The notes: generated by a model not told the origin, from the sequence alone. A stretch of DNA of 64,000 nucleotides from Serratia sp. H1w (GCF_000633355.1 NZ_AYMQ01000094.1:1-64000); one strand, 5' to 3'; counted from the first letter of the stretch, positions 18,580 through 28,129 are shown. Translations and numbers: made by a program.

Positions 18580-19826
18580 GCCTGCCCAATAACCAGCGCC
18601 GCATTGGCACCGCCAAAGCCGAAGCTCAGATTCAGGATGTTCTGCAATTTAGCCGGGCGGTGCCCTTCACTGATGTAGTCCAGGTCGCACTCCGGATCGG
18701 CATTTTTCAGGTTACAGGTGGCTGGCATCAGCTGATGCTGCAACGCCTGCAGGCAGATAATGGATTCAAAACTGCCCGCCGCCGCAATCAGGTGTCCAGA
18801 GTAAGACTTGGTGCTGGAAAGCGGCGTGCGGCAGGCCGCCTCGCCAAAGGCCAGCTTGATCGCCTGGGTCTCATTCAGATCGTTGAGCGGCGTGGACGTG
18901 CCATGGGCATTGATATAATCGATATCTTCCGCCGTCACCCCAGCCTGGTCCAGCGCGTGCTGGATGGTTTTCACCCTGGCAATCTTGTCTTCTGCTGGCG
19001 CGGTAAAATCAAAGGCATCGGAGTAGTTACCGTAGCCCTTGATCTCGCCAAAGATCGTTGCCCCACGCGCCAGTGCGGCTTCGCGCTCTTCAAGACACAG
19101 CACGGCAGCCCCTTCGGACAGCACGAAACCGTTGCGATCGAGGCTGAAGGGGCAGCAGGCCTTGCTGGCGTCGTCCTGTTCACTTGCCAGGGCGCGCAGA
19201 ATATCGATGTTCCACACGGCGGCATCGGTACGCAACGACTCACCGGCCCCGGCCAGCATCATCGACGCACGGCCGCTGCGGATCACCTCGGCCGCATCAC
19301 CAATGGCGATCGTTCCGGTGGCGCAGGCGGCAATCGGGCTATTTTGATAACCACGCAGGCCCCAGAACAGGCTGCACGCTGCCGTAGCCGCATTCGGCAT
19401 GGACAGGAAGCAGCCAAACGGTGAGCCCAACCCCGTACGGAGATAGCCTTCATAGTTAAGGTGGGTTTCATCCTGACCCGCCCAGCCGCTGCCGATGATG
19501 GTGCCGCAGTCCAACAGATCGTAATACGCCGCCGGGCTCTCCCCGTGGAAGGCCATCTCCATCGCTTCGCGGGCCGCCCCCAGCGCAAGACGGGCAAAAC
19601 GAGGCAGACGACGGCGGATCGCCGCCGGTACCCCCTTCAGGCTGGGTTCTTCGTCGATCACGCCGAAGAAACGTGACTGGATCCCCTTGGCAGACATATC
19701 GACATGGCGATAGCCCAGTTGATAATCCATGATCGCTGCCCAGCTTTGCTCGGCATTCATCCCTAATGGTGTGACCGCACCGAAACCTGTAACCACCACG
19801 CGACGTGGCAAAGCATCTTTATTCAT
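18576..19826 (-). CDS. Beta-ketoacyl-ACP synthase (FabF-like)
   Basis: A 416-residue condensing enzyme with the Cys-His-His triad of KAS I/II: Cys168 in AACATGT, His308 in NAHGTSTPLND and His345 in KSYSGHL. It extends an acyl-ACP by malonyl-ACP condensation. The KSYSGH motif departs from the usual KSMTGH, and a glycine follows ACAT where FabF has serine, so this is a specialised branch rather than the primary fabF. It starts four bases after the outer-membrane factor gene. Confidence 0.9.
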   Translation of the reverse strand: MNKDALPRRVVVTGFGAVTPLGMNAEQSWAAIMDYQLGYRHVDMSAKGIQSRFFGVIDEEPSLKGVPAAIRRRLPRFARLALGAAREAMEMAFHGESPAAYYDLLDCGTIIGSGWAGQDETHLNYEGYLRTGLGSPFGCFLSMPNAATAACSLFWGLRGYQNSPIAACATGTIAIGDAAEVIRSGRASMMLAGAGESLRTDAAVWNIDILRALASEQDDASKACCPFSLDRNGFVLSEGAAVLCLEEREAALARGATIFGEIKGYGNYSDAFDFTAPAEDKIARVKTIQHALDQAGVTAEDIDYINAHGTSTPLNDLNETQAIKLAFGEAACRTPLSSTKSYSGHLIAAAGSFESIICLQALQHQLMPATCNLKNADPECDLDYISEGHRPAKLQNILNLSFGFGGANAALVIGQA

Positions 19827-19830
19827 GATT

Positions 19831-21225
19831 TCATCCTGTTATATCACCGTTTTTTTCCACACCGCCGCCCAGCGCCAGCCACAGTTTCATGGTGGCATTG
19901 AGGTAGTTGTACTGTAGATCTGACAAATTGGTTTCGATGGTCAGCAGATCGTCCTCGGCATCCAGCAGGCTCTGGAAAGAGACTGCCCCTACCTGGTACT
20001 GGCTTCTAACCAATACCAAACGCTGCTGGCTAAGTTGCAGATTCTGTTGCTGATTGATCTTTTGCTGCTGATAACTGAGGCGTTGCGACATGGCGTTATC
20101 CACGTCGGAGAGCGCGCTATAAACCTTGCTACGGAAAGTGATCGCCGCCTGTTTGACGTCCAGACCCGACTTCTCGATGGTTAACTGCACCGTATTCCAC
20201 TGCACAAATGGCAGCGCAGCGGTGGCTCCCAGCGTCCTGACAGGATTGCTGAACCATTGAGAGAAAATGTTGCTGGCGGAGCCGAGTGAGGCAGCCAGTG
20301 ACAGCGAAGGATAGAAGCTTAAACGTTCCACATCCGAACCGGCCAGGGTAGCTCGCAAACGCCCTTCCGCCGCCTTCACGTCTGGACGACGGGCAATAAC
20401 CTCTACCGGCAGCACCTTGGCAATCGGCACATCCTGATTGATATCCAGCGAGCTGCGTTCCGCCTGACGATCGGTGGGCGAACGGTTGAACAGGATCGCC
20501 AGCGCATTACGGTTCTCTTCCCGTTGCTGTTGCAGCGTACGGTAGGTGTTCTCTCGATTAAGCAGCGACTGCTGTGCCTGTAACAAATCGAGCTGCCCTG
20601 CCGCGCCGGAAGCATAACGGGATTGCACCAGCGCCAGCGTCTGCTGACTAATTTCCAGGCCCGCTTGCTGCTGTTTTATCTTCTGGTTGAGGTTGGCGAT
20701 CTGCCAGTAATACTGCGCCGTGCTGCCAATGAGCGTTAGCGCGGTGTTTTGCCGATCCTGCTCCGTGGCTTCAACCTGCCACTGCGCTTGCTCTCTGGCT
20801 CGAGCCAATTTGCCCCATAGGTCCAGCTCATAGCTCAGCGACAACGTCGTGCTGTAAGACTCCGTCGGAGTGGTATTGCTGCGCAGGTTTTTTCTGTTGT
20901 TGGCGCTCCCCCCAACCGACACTTCCGGCGTTAAATTGGTATCGGTCAACCCAGCCGCCAATCGGGCCTGCTGGAGTTGTATGCCCGCGATCGCCAGATC
21001 GTTGTTGCTGGTCAGTGCGCGTCCGATCAGCATCGAGAGCTGTGGATCGTCAAAGTTATCCCACCAGTGGTCGGTGTGTTGCAGATAACCTGAACCGGTA
21101 TCCTGCACCCGCCACTCAGTAGGCACCGACAACATTGGCCGCTGATATTCGCTTTTCGTCAAAGAGCCACAACCGCTCAGCAGCAAGGGCAACAAGATAG
21201 CCAGAGAGAATTTGTTCATCATCAT
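19831..21225 (-). CDS. TolC/NodT-family outer-membrane efflux lipoprotein
   Basis: A 464-residue outer-membrane channel. The lipobox LLLSGCGS around residue 18 predicts a lipid-anchored mature N-terminus, as in OprM/NodT members. Two tandem repeats of long alpha-helical stretches (QQARLAAGLTD..., QQQKINQQQNLQLSQQRLVL) fit the periplasmic tunnel. With the MacA/MacB-like proteins it would form a tripartite trans-envelope pump. Its ATG overlaps the macB-like stop. Confidence 0.92.
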   Translation of the reverse strand: MMMNKFSLAILLPLLLSGCGSLTKSEYQRPMLSVPTEWRVQDTGSGYLQHTDHWWDNFDDPQLSMLIGRALTSNNDLAIAGIQLQQARLAAGLTDTNLTPEVSVGGSANNRKNLRSNTTPTESYSTTLSLSYELDLWGKLARAREQAQWQVEATEQDRQNTALTLIGSTAQYYWQIANLNQKIKQQQAGLEISQQTLALVQSRYASGAAGQLDLLQAQQSLLNRENTYRTLQQQREENRNALAILFNRSPTDRQAERSSLDINQDVPIAKVLPVEVIARRPDVKAAEGRLRATLAGSDVERLSFYPSLSLAASLGSASNIFSQWFSNPVRTLGATAALPFVQWNTVQLTIEKSGLDVKQAAITFRSKVYSALSDVDNAMSQRLSYQQQKINQQQNLQLSQQRLVLVRSQYQVGAVSFQSLLDAEDDLLTIETNLSDLQYNYLNATMKLWLALGGGVEKNGDITG

Positions 21226-23177
21226 TCGCGCGCCAGCGCCTCCGTGGGATGAAGACGTGCCGCATTGCGCGCCGGGAAGAAGCCAAAACCCAGGCCAATC
21301 AGTGCCGAGAACCCGCTGGCAAGGACCAACGGCGGCCAGGTAAAGATCATCGAGAACTCTTGCGTCACCAGAGAGAAAATCACCCCGGCCAACCCGGAGC
21401 CAATAATGCCAATCATCCCGCCCAGCGAGCAGATCACCATCGCCTCAATCAGGAACTGGCGCATAATGTCCGCTGGCCGTGCGCCGACCGATAGACGAAT
21501 GCCAATCTCATGAGTACGTTCGGTAACGGAAACCAGCATGATGTTCATGACGCCTACCCCCCCCACCAGCAGCGAAATTCCGGCAATCGCGGTGATCAAA
21601 AGATTCATGGAATCCGATGCCTTGCGGATGGCCTGCGTCATCTGGTCATTGGTCTGGGTGTAAAAGTCGCGCTGGCCATGAGCCTGTTCTAACAGCTTCT
21701 CCACGCGCCCTTGTACTTCATGCGGTGCAAGCCCGTCACGCACACGCAAGGTCATGGACTCGATCGGCATATCGCCGGACATGCGCTCCAGCAACGCGGT
21801 ATAGGGCATCCAGGCACCCAACATCATGCCGCTGAATTTGCCGCCTTTACGCTCGGCAATGCCGATCACCCGGTAAGGCGTGCCGCCGAGCTGGATGATT
21901 TCCCCCTCTGGTGTTTCATCCGTTTCAAACAGCGTATCGCGTAATTCCGGGTCAATGATCACCACCGGCTCACGCTCGTCCAGATCGCGCTGGGTAAAAC
22001 CGTTACCGGAGAGGAAATGCAGGCCCTGCACGCGGAAATAGGCATTACTGATGCCGGAAATCGCCACCGTGACCTCTTTGCCACCGCGCACTGCGGTCAC
22101 CGCTGTGCTGACCACTGGCGATACACTGTCGACATAAGGCTGGCGAGCCAACAGTTCTACATCGGAAACCTTCAATGCGCGCGCAAAGTCAGGCCGCACT
22201 TTCCCTCTTCCTTCACCGGGGCGGACCTCCAACGTACTGCTGCCCAGTTGGCCGATCTCACTAAGAATATTTTGCCGTGCGCCCTCACCCACCGCCATCG
22301 ACGACACCACGGAGGAGACGCCGATAATGATGCCCAACATCGACAGAAAGGCTCTGGCCCGATGCCCCATCAGCGCACGCCAGGCCATCTTGATCGCCTC
22401 TTGCACGCTCTGCCAGAACGAGTTACGCCCGGTAGCAGCAACCACCGGCAATACCGGACGGGTTTCCAATGGCGCGACCGCTTCATTGCGCCGATCGGCA
22501 ATAATTTCACCGTCGCTGATTTCAATAATGCGCTGCGCCTGATTGGCAACATCCCGATCGTGGGTGACGATAATGATGGTGTGCCCAGAACGATGCAGGG
22601 AGTGCAGGATTTCCATCAGCTCCTGCCCGCTGGCACGATCGAGCGCACCGGTCGGTTCATCGGCCAGAATGATTTCCGCCCCGTTCATCAACGCACGAGC
22701 AATACTCACCCGCTGCTGCTGCCCACCGGAGAGCTGTGCCGGTTTGTAGCCCATCCGCTGTTGCAGCCCAAGCCGGGTGAGCAGGTATTCAGCCCGCGTC
22801 TGACGTTCCGCCGCAGGCATCGCGGTATACAGGGCCGGGATGGCGACGTTTTCGCTGGCACTCAGGTACGGCATCAGGTGATAGCGCTGGAAGATAAACC
22901 CGATGTATTGGCTGCGTAGCTGGGCCAACTGCTCACTGCTGGCGAGTTGGGTGGAGATACCCTTGATCTGCATCTCACCCTCGGTGGGCTTATCCAGGCA
23001 ACCGATGATATTCATCAGCGTGGATTTACCCGAGCCGGACGCACCCACGATCGCCACCATCTCGCCAGGCTGGATGGAAAGGGAGACATTTTTCAGCACC
23101 GCCACCGTCTGCAGCCCGGAGACAAAATGGCGTGAGATCCCGCTCAGTGAGATCAGTGCAGGGGTTGGCTTAACCAT
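21222..23177 (-). CDS. MacB-like ABC transporter (ATPase plus FtsX-type permease)
   Basis: A 651-residue fusion of an ATPase (Walker A GASGSGKST, signature LSGGQQQRVSIARAL, Walker B ILADEPTGALD) and a four-helix permease with a large periplasmic domain, the MacB layout. MacB proteins are mechanotransmitters that push substrates from the periplasm through TolC. ATG 23177 has a GGGGAG site eight bases upstream and overlaps the macA-like gene by eight bases; a GTG three codons earlier is less likely. It may export the mature peptide or give self-protection. Confidence 0.92.
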   Translation of the reverse strand: MVKPTPALISLSGISRHFVSGLQTVAVLKNVSLSIQPGEMVAIVGASGSGKSTLMNIIGCLDKPTEGEMQIKGISTQLASSEQLAQLRSQYIGFIFQRYHLMPYLSASENVAIPALYTAMPAAERQTRAEYLLTRLGLQQRMGYKPAQLSGGQQQRVSIARALMNGAEIILADEPTGALDRASGQELMEILHSLHRSGHTIIIVTHDRDVANQAQRIIEISDGEIIADRRNEAVAPLETRPVLPVVAATGRNSFWQSVQEAIKMAWRALMGHRARAFLSMLGIIIGVSSVVSSMAVGEGARQNILSEIGQLGSSTLEVRPGEGRGKVRPDFARALKVSDVELLARQPYVDSVSPVVSTAVTAVRGGKEVTVAISGISNAYFRVQGLHFLSGNGFTQRDLDEREPVVIIDPELRDTLFETDETPEGEIIQLGGTPYRVIGIAERKGGKFSGMMLGAWMPYTALLERMSGDMPIESMTLRVRDGLAPHEVQGRVEKLLEQAHGQRDFYTQTNDQMTQAIRKASDSMNLLITAIAGISLLVGGVGVMNIMLVSVTERTHEIGIRLSVGARPADIMRQFLIEAMVICSLGGMIGIIGSGLAGVIFSLVTQEFSMIFTWPPLVLASGFSALIGLGFGFFPARNAARLHPTEALARE

Positions 23178-24330
23178 TGCCAGCACTCCCCGCCAACACC
23201 ACGCGGTCGCCCTCTTTCAGCCCTTCTTTCACTTCGGCAAACTGGCGGTCGTTCAGGCCAATGCGCACCCAGCGTGATTCAAGCTGTTTACCGTTCATCA
23301 CCTGCACCTGATAACGATCTTTGCCCTGCTGGGCACCAAAGGCAGCCACCGGTACACGTAAAGCGTTCTTTGCCTGTTCGGTAATGATAAATACCTGCGC
23401 GGTCATCGAGGTGCGCAGCAGACGTTTCCCGTTGGCAATGGCAAACACGCCGCTGTAATACACCGCCGAGGCTTGCTGATTAGAGGAACTGGACGGGTTA
23501 TCTTCCTGCAAAGCGTCACTGGGTGCTTCCTGGATCGAGCCCATCACGCTTTCGTAACGCTGTTTCGGATCGGCCACCACGTAGAACCACAGCGGTTGCC
23601 CCACGCGCACCTTCAGGATATCGGTCTCTGAAATACGGGTGTGTACCGTCATGGTATCCACATCCGCCAGCACCAGAATGGTCGGGACGGTTTGTGACGA
23701 CACGATGGTCTGCCCTTCTTTGGTCACAATGCCCAACACTTCGCCGTCGATCGGCGCAACGATGCGGGTAAAACCCAGATTGGCCTTGGCGGTTTCCAGC
23801 TCCATCTGCGCCTGAACGATCTGCGCGTCGTTGACCTTCAACTGGGCCACCTGGGTTTGGAACTGCGCCTGCGCCTTTTCCAGATCGCTTTTAACGCCTG
23901 AACCATCACGATCCAGCTTCAGCTGACGCTTCAGCTCCTGTTGATACTGTTTGAGCGTCGCCTGGGTGACTTGTTTTTGCGCTTCGGCACTTTGCAGGGC
24001 AGCTTCCGATTTACGCAGTGCATTCTGTTGCAGTGTGGGATCGATTTCCGCCAGCAACTGCCCACGGGTAACGCGATCGCCCTGTTTCACATACAGCTTT
24101 TGTAATTGCCCGTTAACCTGAGCACCCACGCTGACCTGCAACGCGGGTTTGAGAATGCCGGTAGCCAACACGGTTTTTTCGATATCGCCACGGGTGATCT
24201 CTTCGGTGTCATAGGTATTTTCCTGAGTGGGCGCAGTGACGTACCAGACGAGCGCACCCATCGCCAGCAAACATAGCAAGGCTATCGGCACCAGCCAGCG
24301 TTTGGTTATGCCAACCATTTTCAGTTTCAT
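23170..24330 (-). CDS. MacA-like periplasmic adaptor protein
   Basis: A 386-residue membrane-fusion protein: one N-terminal transmembrane segment (WLVPIALLCLLAMGALVWYV), a lipoyl/barrel-sandwich half (VSVGAQVNGQLQKLYVKQGD), a long coiled hairpin at residues about 100-180, the second lipoyl half (GFTRIVAPIDGEVLG), then beta-barrel and membrane-proximal domains. It joins the MacB-like transporter to the outer-membrane channel. Start and the exporter stop overlap as TGATG. Confidence 0.92.
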   Translation of the reverse strand: MKLKMVGITKRWLVPIALLCLLAMGALVWYVTAPTQENTYDTEEITRGDIEKTVLATGILKPALQVSVGAQVNGQLQKLYVKQGDRVTRGQLLAEIDPTLQQNALRKSEAALQSAEAQKQVTQATLKQYQQELKRQLKLDRDGSGVKSDLEKAQAQFQTQVAQLKVNDAQIVQAQMELETAKANLGFTRIVAPIDGEVLGIVTKEGQTIVSSQTVPTILVLADVDTMTVHTRISETDILKVRVGQPLWFYVVADPKQRYESVMGSIQEAPSDALQEDNPSSSSNQQASAVYYSGVFAIANGKRLLRTSMTAQVFIITEQAKNALRVPVAAFGAQQGKDRYQVQVMNGKQLESRWVRIGLNDRQFAEVKEGLKEGDRVVLAGSAGNG

Positions 24331-26465
24331 CAGCACACCGCCGTGGTCAGTACCGGTGGGGTTTCAACGCTGGCCACATGGCCGTTGCTCACGCGGAATA
24401 CCCGGTCGAACATCGGTAATACGCTCTCGCTGTGGGTGACGGTGATCAGCGTTTTATGCCGTTCGCGACAATGTTCCAGCAAGGTGGTCATCACCTGGTG
24501 CGCCGTTTCCTCATCCAGGTTGGCCGTGGGTTCATCCAGCACCAGCACCGGGCGATCGCTGTACATGGCCCGCGCCAGCAACAGACGTTGACGTTGCCCC
24601 AGAGACAACCCGGCGTGGCTTTCACGGATCAGGGCGTTCAGGCCCCCCGGCAGCTTCTCGATCACCGGGGTGAGATTAAGCCCCTCCAGCGAGCGCTCAA
24701 TCTGTTGATGCTTTTGCTCATTAAAGTTCTCATCAAACAGCGTGATGTTGTGCAGCACCGAGGCATTGAACAAGATGTCCTCCTGGCTTTGCAGGAAGAA
24801 CAACGCGTGCACCTGCTGATAATCGAGCGGCTGGCCATCCACTATGATGTCCCCTTGCTGTGGCGGCATCAGGCCGGTCATCACCTTCAACAGGGTACTT
24901 TTGCCCGCGCCAGACTCACCGACAATCGCAATGCTTTGCCCCGGCTTGAACGACAGGGAAAGATCGTGCAACACCGGCTGCTGGGCGTCATAGGCAAAGG
25001 CGATATGGTTATAACGCAGCTGCGAGGTAAAGGCCGGGATCGGCGCTGGCACCGCTGCGTTGCCCAGCTCCGGTGCAGAGCGTGGGGGGAACAGATCCCG
25101 GGCGCGGGTGTCAATCACGTTCAACTGATTCTTTTGCAGGATCGAATAGAAGATTTTGGTGATGTAGGAGGTAAAAATTTCCCGCACAAAGCTATAGGCA
25201 AAGAACTCCCCCAGCGTGATGGTTTCGTTTTTCAACAACGGCAGCGCCAGGAACATAAACAGCACCATTTCCAGGCTGCCGATCAGTTGATACAGGCTGC
25301 TTTTGACCTGTTCGTACATCCGCTGTTGCTGGCGGCAGGTAAACAGCGCCAGGGCGTACTTGGCAAACAGGCTCTTGCGCTGGCTATCGAGCCCGGCTGA
25401 CTTGATGGTGGCGAAACCTTGAATACTCTCCAGGATAAAGTCGCTCTGATCGGCCGTTTTGACCTGCATCTGCTGGGTGTAATAACGGTCACGATAGATG
25501 GCCCAGACGCTGACCAGCCCCATCAGGGCCACGCTGATACCAGACACCATCGCCAGCAGCGGGCTCATGTAACACATCACGGCCAAGGCAATGGCACCAA
25601 TGATCCAATCAGTACGCAGGCCGTTATCCAACTCGATTTTTATGCCCGAGGCCATCTGCCAGCTGGCAAAGCGGCTAAATACATCGCCAGGTGCGCGTTT
25701 ATCAAAGAAGTTCAGTGAGTTACTGAGCAAGCGCGAGAAGCCCGCCACGCTATTGTTCACCACAAAGCGTTTGATAAACCGCTCGGTGATCCAACGCACA
25801 CCGAAGGCCAGCGTGGTCGAAACGACAAACGCCAGCAGGAAGTAAAAATAGGGGAAATCTGTTTGTCCCGCAGAGGAAAAGACCTGGTTGATGGCACTGC
25901 TGACCATCGTCGGCATGATAAACAGGGTCAACGAGATCAGAAACGCCAGTATCATCAAACGGTAAATGCCGGGGATACGTGCCGTTTCTTTCAGGCTCAT
26001 GGTGTCGAACATGCGAAAACGTTTACTGCGCTGTACGTTGGCCAGCGCCTGCGGATCGGGCTGGGTTTCACTGTCCAGCACCAGCGCATAGCCGCTGATA
26101 TCCAACTTTAATGCATCGATAGGCAGCAGTTGCTGGCCAATGCCCGGGTTCATCACGCAAACATGGTTGCCCTTGCGGTAGGCCAGCACCACATAATGAC
26201 TCGCCCCGTAATGCAAAATGGCGGGCAGCGGTATTTCCGCCAGTTCATCATGTTCAAAGGCCACGGGATAAGCAGGCATCGCCAGTTCTGCCATGATATC
26301 GCACAACCTCACCAGCGAGGTGCCATGTTGCGAGGCCGGATAGCGTTCACGCAGGCTTTCCAACGAGACATCGATCCCCTGCGTTTCCGCCATCATGGCG
26401 ATACAGGCCAGCCCACATTCATTCGTTTCGCCTTGAAACACCAGCGTCGGGATTATCTTTTCCAT
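24330..26465 (-). CDS. Peptidase-containing ABC transporter (C39 bacteriocin exporter)
   Basis: A 711-residue transporter of the kind that cuts double-glycine leaders and exports the peptide. Residues 1-130 are a C39 protease: Gln11 and Cys17 (FQGETNECGLAC) and His90 (GASHYVVL) are present, but the third catalytic position is Asn106 (MNPG), where the family usually has Asp. Residues about 165-440 are the transmembrane domain. The ATPase follows (GESGAGKST, LSLGQRQRLLLARA, VLDEPTANLD). The likely substrate is the GG-leader peptide at 28378-28566. Confidence 0.93.
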   Translation of the reverse strand: MEKIIPTLVFQGETNECGLACIAMMAETQGIDVSLESLRERYPASQHGTSLVRLCDIMAELAMPAYPVAFEHDELAEIPLPAILHYGASHYVVLAYRKGNHVCVMNPGIGQQLLPIDALKLDISGYALVLDSETQPDPQALANVQRSKRFRMFDTMSLKETARIPGIYRLMILAFLISLTLFIMPTMVSSAINQVFSSAGQTDFPYFYFLLAFVVSTTLAFGVRWITERFIKRFVVNNSVAGFSRLLSNSLNFFDKRAPGDVFSRFASWQMASGIKIELDNGLRTDWIIGAIALAVMCYMSPLLAMVSGISVALMGLVSVWAIYRDRYYTQQMQVKTADQSDFILESIQGFATIKSAGLDSQRKSLFAKYALALFTCRQQQRMYEQVKSSLYQLIGSLEMVLFMFLALPLLKNETITLGEFFAYSFVREIFTSYITKIFYSILQKNQLNVIDTRARDLFPPRSAPELGNAAVPAPIPAFTSQLRYNHIAFAYDAQQPVLHDLSLSFKPGQSIAIVGESGAGKSTLLKVMTGLMPPQQGDIIVDGQPLDYQQVHALFFLQSQEDILFNASVLHNITLFDENFNEQKHQQIERSLEGLNLTPVIEKLPGGLNALIRESHAGLSLGQRQRLLLARAMYSDRPVLVLDEPTANLDEETAHQVMTTLLEHCRERHKTLITVTHSESVLPMFDRVFRVSNGHVASVETPPVLTTAVC

Positions 26466-26489
26466 GATCTGACTTCTTCAATTTCCGGG

Positions 26490-27437
26490 TTATTCATTGA
26501 TAAAAAATAACGAATGTGCGTGCCATAACAGCCAGTCCTCGGGATGCCGGACGATCGAACTCTCAACAATTTCTGGCAATTTGGCTTTCACGCTGCGCGC
26601 CGGGATCGGCGGATCAATATGGATTTTTATCTCTTTGTCGTAATACAGGTAATAAAACACCACCTGCGCCGACAGCGCCCGGGCAATGCGGATCAAGCCG
26701 CTGTGCAAATTGGCCGGGCGATCAAACAGGCGGCAACTGAGCTTTGCCGTTTGCGCCGTATTGGTATTGACGGTGTAATCCGGCGAGATATCCGGGAAAA
26801 TCATGATATTGCGTTGATGATCGGCCGCTTCCATAATCGCCCCCATCAGATTGCCGGCAATTTCCCGGTTATCATCATGGATCGAGCAGTAGGACAGGTT
26901 AACGCCCCCTAACTCCCGCGCCTTGGCGTGATACACCTCAACGCTAACGGAAACTATCGCCGTCGCCTGCCCCGGAAACACCCCGGCACCCACCATGCCG
27001 GCCAGCACGTCAGAGAGCATATGCAGCGGTGCCAGCACCACGGGGTGCCCTGCCTGATGCAAAGGTTCGACAACCGCATTAAGCTCAGCCTGGCAGCGAG
27101 CCAACTGGGCTGCGACCTGAGGGCTCTGGCCGTAGGTTGCGGCCAGCTCCAGTAAACGGCGGCGCTGACTGGTGCGGGCAAAATTCCCTTGGTAGTCAGC
27201 CCCGAGCAGAGATTGCTTGTTGGCCTCGGCCACAAAGGCACGCCGACGATCGCCCCGGTTACCTAATCGCAGCCAGCGGCCCAGCGCCGCCAGCCCAAGG
27301 AACCAACGGTAGCTGCCATGGCGCAGCAGCCAACAAACCGTCTTGCCGTATGCTCTGCGCAAGGGCAACAAACTGCGAGCAATGCCTGTGAGCGCCTCTC
27401 TCCACGCCAGATATATCCACACGGCAAATAAACGCAT
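26490..27437 (-). CDS. LpxL/HtrB-like acyltransferase
   Basis: A 315-residue protein with a hydrophobic N-terminal segment and the general build of lipid A lauroyl/myristoyl transferases, which move an acyl chain from ACP to an acceptor at the inner membrane. The expected HX4(D/E) motif is not exact: the best site is His139-Met-Leu-Ser-Asp143, with only three residues between. In this cluster the natural donor would be the dedicated ACP and the acceptor possibly the peptide. Its start overlaps the DsbA-like stop as TAATG. Family call moderate, substrate unknown. Confidence 0.7.
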   Translation of the reverse strand: MRLFAVWIYLAWREALTGIARSLLPLRRAYGKTVCWLLRHGSYRWFLGLAALGRWLRLGNRGDRRRAFVAEANKQSLLGADYQGNFARTSQRRRLLELAATYGQSPQVAAQLARCQAELNAVVEPLHQAGHPVVLAPLHMLSDVLAGMVGAGVFPGQATAIVSVSVEVYHAKARELGGVNLSYCSIHDDNREIAGNLMGAIMEAADHQRNIMIFPDISPDYTVNTNTAQTAKLSCRLFDRPANLHSGLIRIARALSAQVVFYYLYYDKEIKIHIDPPIPARSVKAKLPEIVESSIVRHPEDWLLWHAHSLFFINE

Positions 27438-28111
27438 TATTTCTCCAGCGGTTTGTCATGCTGCAACAGTGACAACAGATGATCGGCAAACTCAGGGAAT
27501 TCGCGATCCTGCAGGGCCAGCCACTTTTTGTTGACGATAAACGTTGGGGTCGCCTTGATTTTGTAATACCCAGACACTTTGGTCATATAGTTCAGCAACT
27601 CTGCCACCTGCGGTGTCTGGCTGGCTTTGTTATAAGCCTCAATATCGATACCGTTTTTCGTTAACCATTGATCGCGGATGCCTGGGTTAGTCAGATCGAT
27701 TCTTTGTTTAATGATGGCGTCATAAGCGCTTGCACGGTGCTGTGATTCAATGCCCATCACCGTCAGGGTGGCAAACAACGGGGCGAAGCTCGCCAAACCA
27801 TCATTGTTCAGGTTGGCAATGTGCAAGCGAACGAATTGAGTCCCGGCCGGCATCCGGGCTTCCATCTTGGAGACATCCTCGTCATTCAAGGCACAATAGT
27901 GGCAACCGTAAGAGAAGATCTCAATAATCGTATTATCCGTATTTATCGGACTGATTTTAATATCGTCCTCGCCGAGCATAGTCAGAGCCTGTTGCTCAGG
28001 AGCAGAATTCTGATTCAGTATAAAATAGTGGAAATAAGCCGTGGTGATCAGCGAAGAGATAATAATAACCAAAAGGGTATAGGCGAAAAGATAAAAGGGC
28101 TTCTTGAACAT
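27437..28111 (-). CDS. DsbA-like thiol oxidoreductase, membrane-anchored
   Basis: A 224-residue thioredoxin-fold protein with an N-terminal membrane anchor (residues about 8-30) and the redox motif Cys70-His-Tyr-Cys73. KATPTFIVN supplies the cis-proline loop. The C-x-x-C with His in the second place suggests an oxidase of DsbA type working in the periplasm. It follows directly after the cysteine-rich peptide gene, so formation of that peptide's disulfides is the plain inference. A rather low-GC gene. Confidence 0.88.
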   Translation of the reverse strand: MFKKPFYLFAYTLLVIIISSLITTAYFHYFILNQNSAPEQQALTMLGEDDIKISPINTDNTIIEIFSYGCHYCALNDEDVSKMEARMPAGTQFVRLHIANLNNDGLASFAPLFATLTVMGIESQHRASAYDAIIKQRIDLTNPGIRDQWLTKNGIDIEAYNKASQTPQVAELLNYMTKVSGYYKIKATPTFIVNKKWLALQDREFPEFADHLLSLLQHDKPLEK

Positions 28112-28129
28112 GATCGCAGCGTCCTAAAT

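Noticed and set aside
16766-19826. Aryl-polyene biosynthesis cluster
   Set aside because: Only four of the fatty-acid-type genes are present, and the MMPL exporter, thioesterase, LolA-like and ammonia-lyase genes are absent.
21222-24330. Housekeeping macAB macrolide efflux operon
   Set aside because: The genes are embedded by overlaps in the peptide and fatty-acid operon and come with their own outer-membrane channel.
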